Source of the DNA: UBA5862 sp002408105 | GTDB lineage: Bacteria > Pseudomonadota > Gammaproteobacteria > Pseudomonadales > UBA5862 | Length of the DNA: 22,257 nucleotides | Assembly (NCBI GenBank): GCA_034189125.1 | Contig: JAXHVB010000031.1 | Coordinates: forward strand, 1 to 22,257 | Direction of reading: 5' to 3' | Shown here: positions 9,901 to 17,339 of the stretch, in pieces | Layout of the letters: every line of letters starts with the position of its first letter | Numbering within the stretch: position 1 is the stretch's first letter | Notes under the pieces: model-generated | What the model was told of the DNA's origin: nothing | What the model saw: only the letters and a program-made list of their open reading frames with translations | Databases searched by the model: none | Program-made: the position numbers and the translations under genes

Positions 9901-10777
9901 TCTGGGCGGTCACCGAGGGCACCGAAAGTGCTGCAACCAGATCGATCCGCGCGCCCAGTCGCCAGTCCGCACCCGCGTCCACGGGCAAGGGCGTTGGTGC
10001 AAGCTCGACCTGGGCCTCGACCTGCGCATCCGCCAATGGACGTTCCACGCGGGCGCGCACGCGGGCCACGAACGGCGTGCGCACCTGTGCCGCCACATCC
10101 AGCACCTGGTACAGGTCGCCCTTGAGGCTCCCCCTGGCTTCAAGGGGCTGGTCTGACCAGGCATCCACCGGCAGGGGAGCAGCGCTGAGGTGCCACCCAA
10201 GCTCTAGACCCAGCCCATCGACCCGAGAAACCGTGCCGGATGCGCGCAGCGTCAAGCCAGCCGCTTGCAATGACAGCGCCTGCAGGGTGGCCGAGCCTGA
10301 GTCACGGGCGAGGCGCCAGCTCAGCCCGTCGATGCGGATGTCGGGTTCACTGCCGCGGGCCACTGCCACGGCCTGAACATCCAAAGCCCGGATACCGAGC
10401 AGGGCCTCCCAGACCCACTGCGGCGGAGGGTTCGAAGCGCGGTCGGGCTCCGGGGGCGGCAACTCGACACGCACCCCGTGCACTTTCAGGCGACGCCACA
10501 CCAGCTCGCTGTGCCAGAGCCTGTCGGCGGCCAGCTCGGCCTCCACCAGACCCACCTCCAGCGCGGTGCCGCCTCGCTGCCAACTGAGCCCCTCCAAGCG
10601 CCAGTGTCCAAGCAACCGCCCAGACACCGCCTGCCAGCGCAGCTCGCCAGGGACCACACGCTGCGCCAGTTGCAAGCCAACCCGAAGGCCCCGATCGGTG
10701 GCCATGAGCCAGACACAGGCCAATGTGGCCGCGAGCAGGAAAAACACCAACGATTGGAGCGCGCGGCGCAAAATCAC
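6935..10777 (-). CDS. tamB: TamB, translocation and assembly module inner-membrane-anchored bridge protein
   Basis: This 1280-residue protein is close in length to E. coli TamB (about 1260). TamB is an AsmA-like, largely beta-stranded periplasmic protein anchored in the inner membrane. It works with TamA and has been implicated in outer-membrane protein assembly and in phospholipid transport to the outer membrane. An uncleaved signal anchor lies at about residues 8-27 (LVFFLLAATLACVWLMATD). It is followed by the conserved segment AVSGRLLGHWRLEGLSW. The C-terminal third is the TamB (DUF490) domain, with YARSPLDNPALDILATRT, DILSYLVLGQPMSTLGQGEA and YEVGLFAPGSRVHMEYRLS, and the final SLEAEGGVSSAVDLLYTLD. 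The start is GTG 10777, which overlaps the tamA stop by four bases (GTGA), implying translational coupling. Confidence 0.96.
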   Translation of the reverse strand: MILRRALQSLVFFLLAATLACVWLMATDRGLRVGLQLAQRVVPGELRWQAVSGRLLGHWRLEGLSWQRGGTALEVGLVEAELAADRLWHSELVWRRLKVHGVRVELPPPEPDRASNPPPQWVWEALLGIRALDVQAVAVARGSEPDIRIDGLSWRLARDSGSATLQALSLQAAGLTLRASGTVSRVDGLGLELGWHLSAAPLPVDAWSDQPLEARGSLKGDLYQVLDVAAQVRTPFVARVRARVERPLADAQVEAQVELAPTPLPVDAGADWRLGARIDLVAALSVPSVTAQIDGRIEGPVALAYRTRMNWDAQELRLAEGQIRVLPPPDPASGLPPGWPVAGSATFNARSDWPVGTQSEWDAQVRWRDLAGASDGGWGQSPEGKLHLSGTPAAWQLGLLGDWQAPDASRWVVSAKAASESGGPRPGINWSLAATPEGGGGRLEAAGHLQPRQQLVDAQVVATGVQVPPHWSAGQRVDLDGTLQVSGRWSEAASRIEVATDRLRINLNGEPVRATAQASMEGGAVRISRLELAAETDTSSVQLRGQIRRDGLDLKLSATIAQVQRWIPAGSGSVQVDARLYGGPNAPALEAQLQARNLQSSGVRAASVAVELGGRWPEALQLKLAAADIEVEEQANASWKEMTLTMDGGLASHRMQFAALGAGSAPSLVLVLHGRRTDGGWDGVVDSARVDLPPPASQWTLTAPFALGFAGDQIQIDQHCWLGRGERDLCMEGSGDWRERLTLEARFRGFELAALNPLLAGRARAEGAVDGRVHLEFGLPGVHHVEAKIDASGARLLWWPAGSSEEQVLLQFDRLHLNAQSDSQAVRLVATAIETSGARLDADLSVRPDRLETHGAWAWSNWPQARLNGSVSGQLRDLGVLAWWLPRVTDVAGVASASLAVSGSLSDPRLAGQVALEGGRFTVPKAAITVDEVAFSLDLSADGSLSVSGSAHSGGTLVWTGSGRYGATPQLELAVKGVQVRLSDTPRMRLEASPDLQVQVVPGTVYVRGEVGIPAARIEPRPVSFPVSAHPDVEVVGAQETEPTKRWRLDTDLWVQLSDRVVFKGYGFDGRLSGRLHVREPAEGSASATGELRVPEGLYEAYGRQLRIENGRLIYARSPLDNPALDILATRTLNELVVGVRVRGTAQQPEVTLYASEAMAQTDILSYLVLGQPMSTLGQGEANALVTAAQSAVLVGGDLLAELIGREFGLDVVRIEHDTGTQSPWLVVGTYLSPRLYLSYEVGLFAPGSRVHMEYRLSRRWSLEAEGGVSSAVDLLYTLD

Positions 10778-12588
10778 AGGTCCGGCCCCAGGGAAAAGTG
10801 AATGCGCCAGGCCCAGTCATCGATCGGCTCGGGGTGGGCCAGGTCCAACCGAATCGCGCCCACCGGCAAGCGTCGGCGAATGCCGATGCCAATGCTTTGG
10901 TGCAAACGCACATCGGTTCCGTCGAACGCATTGCCGGCGTCGGTGAAGACTGCGCCGTACCAGTTGGGATTGAGCGGGTATTCGTACTCCAGGGCGCTCA
11001 CCAACAGGTGCCGTCCACCCACGACTTCTGTGCCGTCGGCCGGTCCCAGTGACTTGTAGCCATAGCCGCGCACACTTTGGTCACCACCGGCAAAAAACCG
11101 CACCGACAAGGGCAACTCATCAAACTCGTCGACCCAACTCGCCCCAAGTTCGGTGCGCCAAATCCAGCGACCGCGGCCCAATGGCTGCACCCCTTTGAAA
11201 AACAGGCGCAGCTGAACGAAGCTGGTGTCGGAGACGGGGCCCTCAACGCTGCCGCGCAGTTCCACCAGTTGGCGCAACCCCCTTCGGGGATGCACCGCGC
11301 GATCGGCCCGCACGCGGGTCAACGACAGGCTGGGAATCAGCAACTGGCTGAGCCCTTCATCTTGGCCAACGGTGAAGCGCTCACGCTCATACGCCAGCCC
11401 AAGCACACGGCGCCAGCGGTCACCCGCGTGCTCAACAGCGGTGCCAATGGACCAGCTTTCCGCAATCCCAGCATCGGACTGTTCATCGTGCCACCCAAAC
11501 TGAAACTGGAGGGAGTCGGTGGCCGCCTCCGCCAGCGGAATTTTGTAAATCGACTCAAAGTTGCTGATGACCTCGGACGCCATTGCGTCGACTTCAAACC
11601 GGTGCCCAGCCCGGTTGACATAGCGCCGCTCAAGCCCAGCCCGTAGGCGTGGACCCGTGTCGGTCCCGTATCCGATGCCACCCAGGTAGCGGTTGCGCCG
11701 ACGCATTTTGAGGTGGACCTGGACGTCGACCACCGCAGTGCCATCGGCGCGCGGTGCGGGGATCACTTCGACCGAGGAAAAATACCCGCTGTCGACCAGC
11801 CGCTCTTGCAACCGCAACACCTGAGCCTGGGTGTACGCTTGACCAGGCCTGAACGGCACGAAGCGTTCCAATAAGTCCAGATTCAGGGGCACCTGTGCGA
11901 ATTCCACTGTGCCAAACCGATACCGCCGACCAGTGTCCCAATGCAGCCACACCTGAGCGTCGTAACGCTCCACATTGATCACCAGCGCACTGCGGGAAAA
12001 CTCGGCATCCAGGTAGCCGCGCTCGGCCGCCAGGCGCGACAGAGCGCGCTTGGCGGCGCTGTAGCGGTCGTGGCGTGCCGGCTCTCCCCGGTCAAGTGGC
12101 AAGCGTTTCCAGACGTCTCGCACCTCGGGGTCCTTTGCCCCGGCACCGCGCAATTGCAGGTGCAGTGCTGTGATGGGTACGGGTTCTCCGAGCTCGACCC
12201 GGTAGCGGGCCACCCAGTCGGCACCTGCCTCTTCCAACTCGGCGGCGACCTTGGGGCGATAGAATCCGAGCGGACGCAGCGCGGCCCGAATCTGCTCGCT
12301 GCCTTCACTGAACAGCCAGCGGGCGCGCATGGGCGCCAGGGTTGTGTCTGTATACTCAAGCAACTCGAGCGCTGCTCGAACATTGGTCAGCGCTTCGTCC
12401 GACAGCCCATCCAGGCGCACCACCACTCTAACCGCGGTGGCCGCCGACGCAGGAGTCGCTTCACCAGTGGCGGAGCCGGCCCCAGCCACCGCAGCCCATC
12501 CGATCAGCAGAACCAAAACGGCCAAGCGCAACGCGCGCGCCGGGCGACTGTGGTCCGCTCGCCACCAGGCTACCCAAAAAGCCGTCAC
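10774..12588 (-). CDS. tamA: TamA, Omp85-family outer-membrane barrel protein
   Basis: This 604-residue protein is the outer-membrane partner of TamB. The N-terminus has a signal peptide with a hydrophobic core at about residues 21-35. POTRA-type repeats follow, including RPGQAYTQAQVLRLQERLVD and SGYFSSVEVIPAP, which match the last POTRA before the barrel. The barrel carries the Omp85 lid-loop motif VRGY at 506-509 in GGDQSVRGYGYKSLGP, the strand GAVFTDAGNAFDG, and a C-terminal RIHFSLGPDL that fits a terminal beta-signal. The start is GTG 12588; a strong Shine-Dalgarno GGAGGAG lies 11 bases upstream, inside the loop of an inverted repeat reported separately. It begins 56 bases after the SIMPL lipoprotein gene and overlaps tamB by four bases. 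Length and architecture match TamA rather than BamA, which has five POTRAs and about 800 residues. Confidence 0.95.
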   Translation of the reverse strand: MTAFWVAWWRADHSRPARALRLAVLVLLIGWAAVAGAGSATGEATPASAATAVRVVVRLDGLSDEALTNVRAALELLEYTDTTLAPMRARWLFSEGSEQIRAALRPLGFYRPKVAAELEEAGADWVARYRVELGEPVPITALHLQLRGAGAKDPEVRDVWKRLPLDRGEPARHDRYSAAKRALSRLAAERGYLDAEFSRSALVINVERYDAQVWLHWDTGRRYRFGTVEFAQVPLNLDLLERFVPFRPGQAYTQAQVLRLQERLVDSGYFSSVEVIPAPRADGTAVVDVQVHLKMRRRNRYLGGIGYGTDTGPRLRAGLERRYVNRAGHRFEVDAMASEVISNFESIYKIPLAEAATDSLQFQFGWHDEQSDAGIAESWSIGTAVEHAGDRWRRVLGLAYERERFTVGQDEGLSQLLIPSLSLTRVRADRAVHPRRGLRQLVELRGSVEGPVSDTSFVQLRLFFKGVQPLGRGRWIWRTELGASWVDEFDELPLSVRFFAGGDQSVRGYGYKSLGPADGTEVVGGRHLLVSALEYEYPLNPNWYGAVFTDAGNAFDGTDVRLHQSIGIGIRRRLPVGAIRLDLAHPEPIDDWAWRIHFSLGPDL

Positions 12589-12593
12589 TGATC

Positions 12594-12615
12594 AGGCCGC
12601 TCCTCCGGTCGGCCT
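12594..12615 (-). promoter_or_regulatory. Inverted repeat with the tamA ribosome-binding site in its loop
   Basis: On the minus strand, AGGCCG and CGGCCT form a perfect 6-bp stem around the 10-base loop ACCGGAGGAG, which contains the Shine-Dalgarno for tamA. A competing stem is possible, because CAGGCC further upstream can pair with GGCCTG. The repeat itself is directly visible. Any effect on translation is inference. Confidence 0.4.
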
Positions 12616-12644
12616 TTCGCGTCGATGGCCTGTAGCCGCAACAC

Positions 12645-13391
12645 CTAGGGCGACTCCAGCGCGAACTCCAGTTGCACGCGCTGCTCAATCTCTTGGGGAC
12701 GCAGTTGCCACTGGCTGGCTGCCTGTTCCGCGTCGGCTCGCAATGCCGCCACTTGCGGCCGGGCAATCGCCCCCGTGCCACCGACCGCTTCAAGGCGCTG
12801 TAGGGGGCCGAGGCTCAACCCGGCGGCGTCCGCGGCCACCCGCGCGCGCGCCTGGGCGTCCCGCACCGCCTGGCCGAGTGCGTTGTGTTCGTGCGATTTG
12901 AGGTCCTGAAAACCAAGGGACACCTGGTCAAGGGCGATCCCCTGGATTCCCACCAGCGCATCGATCAAGGACCCATAGCGCGTCACATCCATCAGGCGCA
13001 ACCGAACCTGGCGCTGCACCAATTCACCGCGATAGACACGCCGCTGCTTCTCCCAGCGGTAGTCCGGTCGCACCACCACCTGGGACGCGTCGATCTGCTC
13101 ATCATGCAATTGGTGCTGCGCTGCCACTTGGAGTATTTGTGCGATCCGCTGTTCCACCACTTGCTGAGCGGCAACCGCTGTATCGGCAACAGCCTCGACG
13201 CGCAAGGAAAACTCAGCGAGGTCAGGCACCGCCTCAACCCGCCCCACCCCATTCACCACCAGCCGCGGCGACGCGGTCGCCTGCGCGCAACCTTGCAGCA
13301 ACACCAGCAGTCCCGCCGCCCACAGCACAGCCAGTGCCGACGGCCAGCCACGCTGTTTGTCTGGACGAGGGGAATGAGATCGGTGGGCCAT
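12645..13391 (-). CDS. SIMPL-domain (DUF541/YggE-like) lipoprotein
   Basis: This 248-residue protein has a signal peptide ending in the lipobox LQGC, so Cys35 should be lipidated. The rest is a SIMPL/DUF541 domain: LVVNGVGRVEAVPDLAEFSL near the start, then a long helix, a RRVYRGELVQRQVRLRLMDV segment, QVSLGFQDLKSHEHNALGQA and AVRDAQARARVAADAAGLSL, followed by the LGPLQRLEAVGG strand. SIMPL proteins (YggE, BP26) are envelope proteins of unclear molecular function, sometimes linked to oxidative stress; BP26 forms large ring-like oligomers. ATG 13391 is chosen because GGGAG lies about 8 bases upstream and it yields a proper lipoprotein signal. The frame is open to a TTG at 13439, which adds 16 residues and lacks this support. 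It heads the unit with tamA and tamB. Confidence 0.85.
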   Translation of the reverse strand: MAHRSHSPRPDKQRGWPSALAVLWAAGLLVLLQGCAQATASPRLVVNGVGRVEAVPDLAEFSLRVEAVADTAVAAQQVVEQRIAQILQVAAQHQLHDEQIDASQVVVRPDYRWEKQRRVYRGELVQRQVRLRLMDVTRYGSLIDALVGIQGIALDQVSLGFQDLKSHEHNALGQAVRDAQARARVAADAAGLSLGPLQRLEAVGGTGAIARPQVAALRADAEQAASQWQLRPQEIEQRVQLEFALESP

Positions 13392-13477
13392 GGTTCTGCT
13401 CCCAGGAAATGGATCGGCATGCGGCCGGGCATTCTGCAAGCACGCACGCGCGAACAGCCTGCCTCTACGTCTACTAG

Positions 13478-13506
13478 ATAGTATGCCTTGGACGCGCCGG
13501 CGTCAG
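13478..13506 (-). promoter_or_regulatory. Candidate sigma70 promoter for the SIMPL-tamA-tamB unit
   Basis: On the minus strand, CTGACG (13506-13501, 4 of 6 matches to TTGACA) is followed by a 17-base spacer and TACTAT (13483-13478, 4 of 6 matches to TATAAT). The expected start is near 13471, giving a leader of about 80 bases. The -10 begins a small inverted repeat, TACTA-TC-TAGTA, which could be an operator or coincidence. Confidence 0.35.
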
Positions 13507-13544
13507 TCCGGTTCAAGACCGCGAGGGCACAGCCCGCCGAGTGC

Positions 13545-13569
13545 TTGGTGGGCAACAGGACCCACCCAA
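13545..13569 (-). other. Strong hairpin between tRNA-Met and the SIMPL gene
   Basis: On the minus strand, TTGGGTGGG pairs with CCCACCAA across an 8-base loop, with one bulged G. It lies about 18 bases downstream of the tRNA-Met 3' end. No U-tract follows, so it is not a classical intrinsic terminator. It could stabilise or end the tRNA transcript, or act in tRNA 3' processing. Confidence 0.3.
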
Positions 13570-13586
13570 TGGAAGGGGCAGAAGAG

Positions 13587-13663
13587 TGGTGGCTATGGGT
13601 GGACTCGAACCACCGACCCCAGCATTATGAGTGCTGTGCTCTAACCAGCTGAGCTACATAGCC
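13587..13663 (-). tRNA. tRNA-Met (anticodon CAT, elongator type)
   Basis: A full 77-base cloverleaf reads on the minus strand. The acceptor stem is GGCTATG with CATAGCC, then discriminator A and an encoded CCA. The D arm is AGCTCAGCTGGTTAGAGC. The anticodon loop is CTCATAA with anticodon CAT, and the T arm contains GGTTCGAGTCC. The close resemblance to E. coli elongator tRNA-Met, and a paired first acceptor base, argue against an initiator tRNA. A tRNA-Ile with lysidine-modified CAT is the main alternative and is less likely by overall sequence. It lies 92 bases after ychF. Confidence 0.95.
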
Positions 13664-13704
13664 AGACATGCAGTTGCGGACGTGCAGTCCTGGAAAGGGT
13701 GCGA

Positions 13705-13734
13705 ATTCTCCGGCCTTCAAGGCCGTAATGTCAA
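13705..13734 (-). promoter_or_regulatory. Promoter for tRNA-Met with a palindrome in the spacer
   Basis: On the minus strand a perfect TTGACA (13734-13729) is followed by an 18-base spacer and GAGAAT (13710-13705, 4 of 6). A GC-rich discriminator (TCGCACC) follows, as is common at stable-RNA promoters. The start point would be near 13698, about 35 bases before the tRNA. Most of the spacer is the perfect palindrome CGGCCTT-C-AAGGCCG (13711-13725). The same palindrome could fold as an RNA hairpin after ychF, but no U-tract follows. Confidence 0.55.
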
Positions 13735-13755
13735 GGTGGAAGCGCCCGTGCATGC

Positions 13756-14847
<1,092 letters not shown>

Positions 14848-14869
14848 GGTGAAACCTCCCGGCCGAGAA

Positions 14870-15463
14870 CTACGGAGTTGGGGCGGAGTGCAGCGCCGTC
14901 ATGGCCTGCTGCCACTGCCCGGAAACAGCGGTCGGCATCACCGCCAGCGACCGCTCAGTCGCCGCGTCGATGGCCGCACGCTCTTCAGGCCTTGGCGCAT
15001 TGAGTACGTAGGGCGTCACCCGGTCAGCGCTGCCCGGATGGCCGATACCGAGGCGCAAACGATAAAACTCACGCCGACCACCCAAGCGGGAGAGGATGTC
15101 GCGCAGGCCATTGTGCCCGCCAACTCCACCACCGTGCTTGAAGCGGGCAACGCCCGGGTCCAAATCGAGTTCGTCGTGGGCAACCAGGACGGCACCGGGC
15201 TCCAGCTTGAAAAACTGCATCGCAGCGAGCACAGACTGGCCACTGCGGTTCATGTATGTGACCGGTTTGAGCAGCCGGACTGTCCCACCTCCGAGCTGCA
15301 CCTGGGCACAATGCCCAAACAGCTTGCGCTCGTCGCGCCACTGCCCGCCGACACTCGCACAGAGTCGATCAAGCAGCCAGAAACCCGCATTGTGGCGAGT
15401 CGCAGCGTACTCGGGGCCCGGATTTCCAAGGCCCACGAGCAACTGGATGCGTCCCTCGACCAT
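14870..15463 (-). CDS. pth: Peptidyl-tRNA hydrolase
   Basis: This 197-residue cytoplasmic enzyme cleaves the ester bond of peptidyl-tRNAs that drop off ribosomes, recycling tRNA. The family residues are present: Asn14, catalytic His24 in TRHNAGFWLLD, the KPVTYMNRSG segment, Asp97 in AHDELDLDPG, and Asn118 in GGHNGL. The FYRLRLGIGHPG segment is also conserved. ATG 15463 gives the standard MVEGRIQLLVGLGNPGPEY start. It follows rplY by 24 bases, and no Shine-Dalgarno sequence is visible before it; the nearest purine run (GGGGAG) overlaps the end of rplY. Translation is therefore probably coupled to rplY. Confidence 0.98.
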   Translation of the reverse strand: MVEGRIQLLVGLGNPGPEYAATRHNAGFWLLDRLCASVGGQWRDERKLFGHCAQVQLGGGTVRLLKPVTYMNRSGQSVLAAMQFFKLEPGAVLVAHDELDLDPGVARFKHGGGVGGHNGLRDILSRLGGRREFYRLRLGIGHPGSADRVTPYVLNAPRPEERAAIDAATERSLAVMPTAVSGQWQQAMTALHSAPTP

Positions 15464-15487
15464 GGGTGTCGCCGGGGCGTTGTGGGA

Positions 15488-16126
15488 CTACTCCCCGTCG
15501 CCTTCCGGCGCTTCTTCCGCGGCGTCGTCTTCAGCCACACCACCCTTGGGCGCAAGCACCGCCGCGACCTGCAAGTCGTGGTCTTCACCGTGGGACAGTT
15601 CAACACTGGTGATGCCAGCGGGCAGCTTGAGGTCCGACAGGTGGATGTGTTGACCCAACTCGATGGCCGCCATGTCGACCTCAATGAACTCGGGAATGTC
15701 CCCGGGCAGGCCCTCCACTTCGACTTCCGTCAAGGTGTGGGTGATGAGGCCACCGCCCTGCTTGACCCCGACACAACGCTCTTCATTGATGAAGTGCAGC
15801 GGCACCGCAACCTGAATCTCCTGGTCCATGCGGACACGCATGAAGTCAGCGTGCATCAGCAATGGCCGGGAAGGGTGGCGCTGCAAGTCCTTGAGAATGA
15901 CGTTCTCCCGGGTACCTGCGATGTCGAGTTCGATCACCTGGCTATAAAACGCCTCGTTTTCGAGGGCTTTGTCCAGTTCTCGGTGCTCGAGGCTGATGGG
16001 TCGTGGATCGGTGTTTCCACCGTACACAATGGCGGGAATCCGTGCCTGCAGTCGACGCAGGCGGCGGCTCGCACCTTTCCCTGCATCTTCGCGAAGCTCG
16101 GCGGTCAGGGTGATTCGATCACTCAC
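15488..16126 (-). CDS. rplY: 50S ribosomal protein L25, long CTC/TL5 form
   Basis: This 212-residue protein binds 5S rRNA in the large subunit. The N-terminal L25 domain includes AELREDAGKGASRRLRR, IPAIVYGG and VILKDLQRHPSRPLLMHADF. The C-terminal TL5 domain includes HFINEERCVGVKQGGGL and VEGLPGDIPEFIEVDM. An acidic, probably disordered tail ends the protein. The E. coli protein has only the first domain, while most other bacteria have this longer CTC form. The start is GTG 16126, supported by AAGGAG nine bases upstream. It lies 95 bases after prs and 24 before pth. Confidence 0.97.
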   Translation of the reverse strand: MSDRITLTAELREDAGKGASRRLRRLQARIPAIVYGGNTDPRPISLEHRELDKALENEAFYSQVIELDIAGTRENVILKDLQRHPSRPLLMHADFMRVRMDQEIQVAVPLHFINEERCVGVKQGGGLITHTLTEVEVEGLPGDIPEFIEVDMAAIELGQHIHLSDLKLPAGITSVELSHGEDHDLQVAAVLAPKGGVAEDDAAEEAPEGDGE

Positions 16127-16192
16127 AGCCTTTTCTCCTTAGAGTGGTGGCACCTGCGGGTTTGCGACCAACGCCGCAGCGCGGTTGGAAAT

Positions 16193-16213
16193 GGACGCGG
16201 GAAAGCCCCGTCC
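16193..16213 (-). other. Hairpin just after the prs stop codon
   Basis: On the minus strand, GGACG-GGG pairs with CCC-(G)-CGTCC around a CTTT loop, giving eight base pairs with one bulge. It begins eight bases after the prs stop. ATTTCC follows, not a U-tract, so an efficient intrinsic terminator is unlikely. It could protect the prs 3' end or attenuate flow into rplY. Confidence 0.3.
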
Positions 16214-16221
16214 AGTGTGGG

Positions 16222-17163
16222 TTAGCGAAACATGGCGCTGATGGACTCTTCGTTGCTGACCCGGCGAACCGCCTCAGCCAACAGCGGTGCGAGGGTCAGT
16301 TGACGAATGCGGTCACAGGCAGCTGCCTCCGGGCGCAATGGGATGGTGTCGGTCACGACCAGCTCATCCAGCGCTGAGGCACCGATGTTGTCGATCGCCG
16401 CCCCGGACAGCACCGGGTGGGTGCAGTAGGCAATCACTTGTTCGGCGCCTTCGTCCTTGAGCGCCTGCGCCGCGGTACAGAGGGTACCGGCTGTGTCGAT
16501 GATGTCGTCGACCAAGACACAGGTTCGCCCTTGAACGTCCCCAATCACGTTCATGACGCGGGTTTCATTGGCCTGGGGCCGGCGCTTGTCGATGATGGCA
16601 AGGTCACTGTCGAGCTGCTTGGCGAATGCCCGTGCCCGCACCACGCCGCCAACATCGGGTGACACCACCATCAGGTTGTCGTGCGCACAGCGCTGGATGT
16701 CATCCACCAGAACCGGAGTCGCGTAGACGTTGTCGACCGGCACGTCGAAGAACCCCTGGACCTGATCGGCATGGAGGTCGACGGTCAGCACCCGGTTGAT
16801 GCCAACCCCCGTCATGATGTCCGCCACCACCTTGGCGCTGATCGGCACCCGCGCCGAACGCACGCGACGGTCCTGGCGGGCGTAGCCGAAGTACGGCACC
16901 ACTGCAGTGATTCGCGTGGCCGAAGCGCGGCGCAACGCATCCACCATGATGATCAATTCCATCAGGTGGTGGTTGGTCGGGGCACAGGTCGACTGCAAGA
17001 TGAACACATCGTTGCCACGCACGTTTTCGCGGATTTCAACCATGGTCTCGCCGTCACTGAACTGATCGACCAGTGCTTGCCCGAGGGGAATGTCCAGGAT
17101 TTCGGCAACATTGACCGCCAATTCCTGGGTGGCGTTGCCAGCAAATATCTTCATCTGGGACAC
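16222..17163 (-). CDS. prs: Ribose-phosphate pyrophosphokinase (PRPP synthetase)
   Basis: This 313-residue enzyme makes PRPP from ribose 5-phosphate and ATP for purine, pyrimidine, histidine, tryptophan and NAD synthesis. The family blocks are FSDGETMVEIRENVRG, STCAPTNHHLMELIIM, the ATP-loop YFGYARQDRR, TVDLHADQVQGFF with catalytic-region His131, IDKRRPQAN with Lys193, and the PRPP-binding VLVDDIIDTAGTL (about 216-228). Length is normal. The start is chosen as GTG 17163 (MSQMKIFAGNATQELA) because AGGAA sits about seven bases upstream. ATG 17154 also gives a normal protein but has the Shine-Dalgarno too far away, and the open frame to 17193 adds residues not seen in the family. It lies 69 bases after tRNA-Gln. 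Confidence 0.97.
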   Translation of the reverse strand: MSQMKIFAGNATQELAVNVAEILDIPLGQALVDQFSDGETMVEIRENVRGNDVFILQSTCAPTNHHLMELIIMVDALRRASATRITAVVPYFGYARQDRRVRSARVPISAKVVADIMTGVGINRVLTVDLHADQVQGFFDVPVDNVYATPVLVDDIQRCAHDNLMVVSPDVGGVVRARAFAKQLDSDLAIIDKRRPQANETRVMNVIGDVQGRTCVLVDDIIDTAGTLCTAAQALKDEGAEQVIAYCTHPVLSGAAIDNIGASALDELVVTDTIPLRPEAAACDRIRQLTLAPLLAEAVRRVSNEESISAMFR

Positions 17164-17232
17164 ACGGGGGTTCCTATGGCCGGCCGTTACCAAAGAGCTG
17201 TCGGGGGCAGTAATTGCAAGGGACCTCTAGAA

Positions 17233-17307
17233 TGGCTGGGGTGGCAGGATTCGAACCTGCGCATGCTGGGATCAAAACCCAGTGCCTTACCGCTTGGCGA
17301 CACCCCA
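17233..17307 (-). tRNA. tRNA-Gln (anticodon TTG)
   Basis: The 75-base cloverleaf reads on the minus strand. The acceptor stem TGGGGTG pairs with CACCCCA, followed by discriminator G and an encoded CCA. The anticodon stem CTGGG/CCCAG encloses TTTTGAT with anticodon TTG. The T arm contains GGTTCGAATCC. The unusual U1-A72 acceptor pair is a known feature of tRNA-Gln. It sits 32 bases after the ispE stop and 69 before prs, so it is probably processed from the operon transcript. Confidence 0.96.
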
Positions 17308-17339
17308 GTAACCGATGGAGGAGTGCTGACGCTCCGACA

